Assembly: GCA_937894085.1 (NCBI GenBank)
Contig: CALCSG010000396.1
Location: 1 to 52,763 of the forward strand
Source of the DNA: an uncultured Gammaproteobacteria bacterium
GTDB taxonomy: Bacteria; Pseudomonadota; Gammaproteobacteria; GCA-001735895
Length of the DNA stretch: 52,763 nucleotides
Reading direction: 5' to 3'
Made by a program: the position numbers and the translations under genes. The notes under the pieces were generated by a model that saw nothing but the letters and a program-made list of their open reading frames with translations, did no database searches and had not been told where the DNA came from. Positions within the stretch are counted from its first letter, which is position 1; the number at the start of each line of letters is the position of its first letter. Shown in pieces: positions 49,026 through 52,763 of the stretch.

Positions 49026-50111
49026 ATGAAAACAATTTATAATTCTATTCTGTTCGCTCTTCTCTGTAATTATGGCGTAGCTCAGGCTGCCACCATAACT
49101 GTCATCTCTTCATCAGATGCCAGTTTAAGAGGAGCCATTACTCAGGCTAATGATGGCGATATTATTCAAATCCCTTCAGGCGTTATTTACTTAACCGCAC
49201 CACTCAATATCACTAAAAATCTGACGCTTAGCGGGACCGGTACATCTTTGGTGGCTCTCGATGGAAACTCGTCGCACCGGGTGATAGCTTTCTCCGGCAA
49301 CACTTTAGCCCTTAACAATCTACAAATTCAAAATGGATCGAATAATGACGGCCTGGGCGGTGCCGGTTTATTAATACAATCCGGTACAGTCACAATCAGT
49401 AACAGTACCTTCACTGGCAACAACGATGTTACCGGGGGTGGAGCTATCTATAACAATGGCAACCTCACCATCAATCGCTCTACTTTGTTTAACAACCAGT
49501 CACCAACAGGCGCTGCAATTTTAGTGGGTAGTGCGAGCAACTTAGCCATTTACTACAGTACCCTTGTCAACAATGTTGCTTCAGCCGGGGGGGCAATAAC
49601 GAATGATGGAATGCTCACTACCGAGGGTAGCATTTTTTACAATCCAACCGACTGTTCGGGCACTGGCATTATTAACTCAACAGGTTATAACCTTCAGTCA
49701 GGTCAAACTTGTACACTGCTTAATAACAGTCTGGCGCCTGATTATTTCAATATTCAAACTTCACCGGTAGCTTCTACATTATCTAATGCCGGCAAAACAC
49801 AAATTCTGGTTCCCGATTCAGCTCAATCCAGCATCATCGACAAGGCACCGAGCACCTGTAGTGGCGTTGATCAAATTGGCACCAGCGTCCCACAGAATAT
49901 CCGCTGCGACATCGGCGCTGTTGAAGTCATAGTTGCCTCAACCACCACTCCTACCAATAATGTCAATCAAGGAGATGATGACGAGCATGAAAATGAGGAT
50001 GACGATGATGGAGAAGGCTCTTCAGGTACAGGTAGTTTTAACCCGGTTTTTTTTACCCTGCTTTTGCTGTTGCAGTTAGCCCTAAAAAGAACAAAACAAT
50101 TTAAATTATAG
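49026..50111 (+). CDS. Secreted right-handed beta-helix protein with acidic linker and C-terminal TM/basic tail
   Basis: Signal peptide; repeats LTLSGTG, LALNNLQIQNG, VTISNSTFTGN, GGGAIYNNGNLTINRSTLFNN; tail DDDEHENEDDDDGEGSSGTGSFNPVFFTLLLLLQLALKRTKQFKL. Confidence 0.85.
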   Translation: MKTIYNSILFALLCNYGVAQAATITVISSSDASLRGAITQANDGDIIQIPSGVIYLTAPLNITKNLTLSGTGTSLVALDGNSSHRVIAFSGNTLALNNLQIQNGSNNDGLGGAGLLIQSGTVTISNSTFTGNNDVTGGGAIYNNGNLTINRSTLFNNQSPTGAAILVGSASNLAIYYSTLVNNVASAGGAITNDGMLTTEGSIFYNPTDCSGTGIINSTGYNLQSGQTCTLLNNSLAPDYFNIQTSPVASTLSNAGKTQILVPDSAQSSIIDKAPSTCSGVDQIGTSVPQNIRCDIGAVEVIVASTTTPTNNVNQGDDDEHENEDDDDGEGSSGTGSFNPVFFTLLLLLQLALKRTKQFKL

Positions 50112-50121
50112 AGATACCACG

Positions 50122-50601
50122 ATGAGTCTATTCACTAAAACACCCTTACTTATTTTAACCCTGTGTGTGCTCACACTATCACCGGCCATTCATGCTGAAA
50201 ATTTACCTTTATATGGTTTAAATGGGAAAACCATGTCTCTGGATCAATATAAGGGCAAAGTGGTCTGGTTAGATTTCTGGGCTTCATGGTGCGTACCCTG
50301 TAGAGCTTCATTTCCATGGATGAATGAAATGCAAAAAAAATATGAATCCAGCGGTTTTGAAGTGGTTGCTATCAATCTGGACAAAGAACGACCCGAAGTT
50401 GATCGTTTTTTGAAACACTACCCTGCCAGTTTTTCCATCCTGCTTGACCCTACTGGCAAAAGTGCCCTGCACTATAAAGTTAAAGGCATGCCATCAAGTT
50501 ACATCCTCGATAAAAACGGCGAGGTAGTGGAGCATCATCTGGGCTTTAAACAGGATGAACTCGCGCAATACGAAAGCAAAATTCAACAATATTTAAAATA
50601 A
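50122..50601 (+). CDS. TlpA/ResA-like periplasmic thiol-disulfide protein
   Basis: Signal peptide; WLDFWASWCVPCRASFPWMNEMQ; GMPSSYILDKNG. Confidence 0.93.
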   Translation: MSLFTKTPLLILTLCVLTLSPAIHAENLPLYGLNGKTMSLDQYKGKVVWLDFWASWCVPCRASFPWMNEMQKKYESSGFEVVAINLDKERPEVDRFLKHYPASFSILLDPTGKSALHYKVKGMPSSYILDKNGEVVEHHLGFKQDELAQYESKIQQYLK

Positions 50602-50605
50602 AACC

Positions 50606-50821
50606 ATGCACAATATTCTTATGATTTTATCATTGGCGATGCTCCAGTCTGCCTGTACTTTAGAGCCGGTGAATCCCTGGGACAGGAATATTTTATCCAA
50701 GCCTGATATGCAGCTTGATGCGAATGCGGTAAATGATGGTTTTGACGATCATATTTATTTTAGCAAGGAAGCCTCCACGGGTGGCTCCGGTATCGGAGGA
50801 GGCGGTTGCGGTTGCAACTGA
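50606..50821 (+). CDS. DUF4266-type small lipoprotein
   Basis: Lipobox LQSAC, then EPVNPWDRNILSKPDMQLD and C-terminal GGSGIGGGGCGCN. Confidence 0.8.
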   Translation: MHNILMILSLAMLQSACTLEPVNPWDRNILSKPDMQLDANAVNDGFDDHIYFSKEASTGGSGIGGGGCGCN

Positions 50822-50827
50822 TCATTC

Positions 50828-52081
50828 ATGAAGAAAAATATTAAACAACACCTTTCAGCGGCCACCTGCGCCCTGCTTTCCATGTCGGCCACGACTCATG
50901 CTGAGATTTACGACAGTGACAGCAAAATTAACGCCAGTTTACTGGTCTACGATGAAACGGATCGAATGTCCATTGTGGCATCGCAATTGAGTATCAATAA
51001 AACGATTGATGAATCCAATACTGTAAACGCCTCAATTATTATTGACTCGATCACCGGAGCCACTCCTACCGGTGAAGTACCTTTTGGCAGCGTACAGACC
51101 GTGACATCGGCTTCAGGAAATACTTCTACGGTATCCGCAACGTCATTCCCTTCTATAGAGGTAGAAGATACACGAACCGCCCTGTCCGGTAGCTGGATCA
51201 ATCAGGTTTCCCGACTTCTGGCACTCACAGGTTCTGCCAATTTATCCTCTGAAAACGATTATAAATCTACGGGTTTGAGTCTCAGTGCCTCACTTGACAC
51301 AGAAGATAAGCTCACAACTTATAGCCTGGCTGTCTCTACAACCGCCGATGATATATCTCGTAGCAGCCGGGTCGATAATGTCGCTGGTATTCCCACCGGC
51401 ATGACCAACAGCAGTTTGCTGCTACGTGAGGACACTTCGAGTGAGAGTAGAACCACTAACGATCTGGTCATAGGTTTTACCCAGGTTTTGACGCCCCGGA
51501 CCCTGTTTCAAATGAATTTTACCCGGAGTCAAAGTGATGGATATCATACCGACCCCTATAAGCTGATCAGTATTGTCGATGGCAATGGAGTTCAGGTCGC
51601 AAGTTATTACGAAAAGAGACCGGATAGTCGTGTCCGAAACTCTATTTATAGTCAATTAATCCATAACATCGACGGTGATGTGCTTAGACTCTCTTACCGC
51701 CGTTACCAGGATGACTGGAACCTGACGTCCGACACGCTGGACCTGAAATACCGTATTAAATTGAACAAATACTACGTCGAGCCGCATATTCGTTATTACC
51801 AGCAATCTGCTGCTGATTTCCATCGCTACTACCTGAACGCTGCTGATAGTCCACCAGATTACGCCAGTGCAGACTCTCGGTTAGCAGAGTTTACCAGTTA
51901 TACCCTTGGCGTCAGTAGTGGCTATGATTTCAAAAACTATCAATTCAGTGCCAGACTGGAATATATGTCGCAACAGGCCAGTCCTGATCGATCAAATGAT
52001 CCTGTAAACTTACAGGCGTTTAATTTATTCAACGGTGTGGAAGCCGTTATTGCGCAAGTTAATTTCTCTCTGTTTTTTTAA
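50828..52081 (+). CDS. DUF3570-type outer-membrane beta-barrel-like protein
   Basis: Signal peptide, KINASLLVYDETDRMSIV..., alternating amphipathic strands, C-terminal aromatic NFSLFF; follows TlpA and DUF4266. Confidence 0.85.
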   Translation: MKKNIKQHLSAATCALLSMSATTHAEIYDSDSKINASLLVYDETDRMSIVASQLSINKTIDESNTVNASIIIDSITGATPTGEVPFGSVQTVTSASGNTSTVSATSFPSIEVEDTRTALSGSWINQVSRLLALTGSANLSSENDYKSTGLSLSASLDTEDKLTTYSLAVSTTADDISRSSRVDNVAGIPTGMTNSSLLLREDTSSESRTTNDLVIGFTQVLTPRTLFQMNFTRSQSDGYHTDPYKLISIVDGNGVQVASYYEKRPDSRVRNSIYSQLIHNIDGDVLRLSYRRYQDDWNLTSDTLDLKYRIKLNKYYVEPHIRYYQQSAADFHRYYLNAADSPPDYASADSRLAEFTSYTLGVSSGYDFKNYQFSARLEYMSQQASPDRSNDPVNLQAFNLFNGVEAVIAQVNFSLFF

Positions 52082-52100
52082 TCCCGGCCTGTACTCAAAT

Positions 52101-52125
52101 GACTGGATTACCAGCTAATCCAGTC
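52101..52125 (+). terminator. Hairpin after the DUF3570 gene (possible terminator)
   Basis: GACTGGATTA-CCAGC-TAATCCAGTC: perfect 10-bp arms, but no T-tract. Confidence 0.5.
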
Positions 52126-52341
52126 GTCATAACCAGTTTGGGCTACAAAATTCTCGGCCGGGTCGCACTGCAAAAGAGCCAGAGTACTGAATAGTCCTGC
52201 CTGAACTCATATCTTAGCCTGTACCGTTACTAGCCCTGAATCAATAAGAGGGTACGAATGGTTTCATTACACTTTTATCATAAAGATCATTGATTACCCA
52301 GGAAACTCAGCCATGATCAAAAAAAACAGAAAATATATAGT

Positions 52342-52446
52342 TTCTCGCCAGGGCGCAAAGAGCGCAAAGGAAAAACCAGTCCTAATTTATAAGTCTTAAT
52401 CAACTTGAAGCAGACTTTCTTAGCGGTCTTTGCATCTTAGCGAGAG
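52342..52446. repeat. Imperfect inverted repeat CTCGCCAGGGCGCAAAGAGCGCAAAG...CTTTGCATCTTAGCGAG
   Basis: Read directly; same architecture as the ACCACGAAG elements but different sequence. Confidence 0.7.
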
Positions 52447-52496
52447 TAACGTTTTTCGTAACTATTTAGCGTAATTATAATACCAAAAGCATACCC

Positions 52497-52572
52497 CCAC
52501 GAAGCTCACGAACGCCTACATCTATGTAGGTAGAACAACTCTCAGGAGCGGTTGCCAAGAGCATGAAGAATG
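52497..52572. repeat. Fragment of the nested repeat seen at 28.37-28.46 kb, opposite orientation
   Basis: Reverse complement ...TTGGCAACCGCTCCTG...TCTACCTACATAGATGTAGGCGTTCGTGAGCTTCGTGG aligns with 28370-28460. Confidence 0.8.
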
Positions 52573-52609
52573 TAATTTTTAAGTCCATTACATTCATAAT
52601 AAATAAAAT

Positions 52610-52763
52610 AGCTCTATATGAAAATAATGTAAATCTTCCAAATACCGAAACTACTGTCAATGCATTCCATGTTTCCGTTAACGGTGCATGCACCACTTCT
52701 CCGGCATGTTTTTAGCCAGAACCCATTACAGATATGGCACTTTTTAAAGTTTAAACTTCGTTA
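52610..52763. mobile_element. Second, diverged copy of the 46.46-kb MITE (opposite orientation, cut by window end)
   Basis: AGCTCTATATGAAAATAATGTAA...ATACCGAAACTACTGTCA...GGCATGTTTTTAGCC...CCATTACAGATATGGCACTTTTTAAAGTTT matches the reverse complement of 46456-46636, plus a ~40-bp insert. Confidence 0.85.

Noticed and set aside
49026-50111. Autotransporter interpretation of the beta-helix protein
   Set aside because: No C-terminal beta-barrel; the C-terminus is acidic linker-TM-basic, closer to a sorting signal.

Overview
The window looks like a gammaproteobacterial chromosome segment; this is inferred from gene content, since no search was possible. Positions 1-34 kb are mostly intact housekeeping and metabolic genes: a PP2C-tail/FGE-sulfatase fusion, a YyaL-type DUF255 protein, an MCP-CZB gene with an apparent frameshift, a DUF1538-DUF1538-PII-CBS cassette, and an AfuABC-like ABC transporter divergent from an XRE-cupin regulator. 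The regulator is followed by a full glycine-to-pyruvate block (gcvT, gcvH, gcvP, an ACT-domain protein, glyA, sdaA), then a NapC/NirT cytochrome, YgjP-like protease, hrpA, nudE, an orphan AmrS-type radical SAM, and a FIST plus PAS-GGDEF-EAL pair. At 34.07 kb a tRNA-Phe(GAA) begins an accessory region. Two degenerate copies of the tRNA 3' end plus downstream flank lie at ~39.5 and ~46.9-47.1 kb, consistent with two tandem, integrase-less island remnants. These contain frameshifted nuclease/NTPase/nucleotidyltransferase genes, two toxin-antitoxin modules, a PEP-CTERM protein, a FISUMP lipoprotein, a metallophosphoesterase and MITE-like elements. The right end carries a frameshifted LysR with a divergent NAD(P)-binding protein, then a beta-helix / TlpA / DUF4266 / DUF3570 envelope cassette. 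The observations I rate highest are: (i) an 18-bp operator-like palindrome (TGTTTC-N6-GAAACA) both at the ABC-transporter/XRE-cupin divergent promoter and directly upstream of gcvT, defining a candidate glycine-utilisation regulon; (ii) a 7-bp repeat expansion at the Walker A motif of a KAP-like NTPase; (iii) the tandem tRNA-Phe att remnants; (iv) a MITE with 25-bp perfect TIRs and a second diverged copy; (v) the DUF4266/DUF3570 cassette with its Gly/Cys-tailed lipoprotein.
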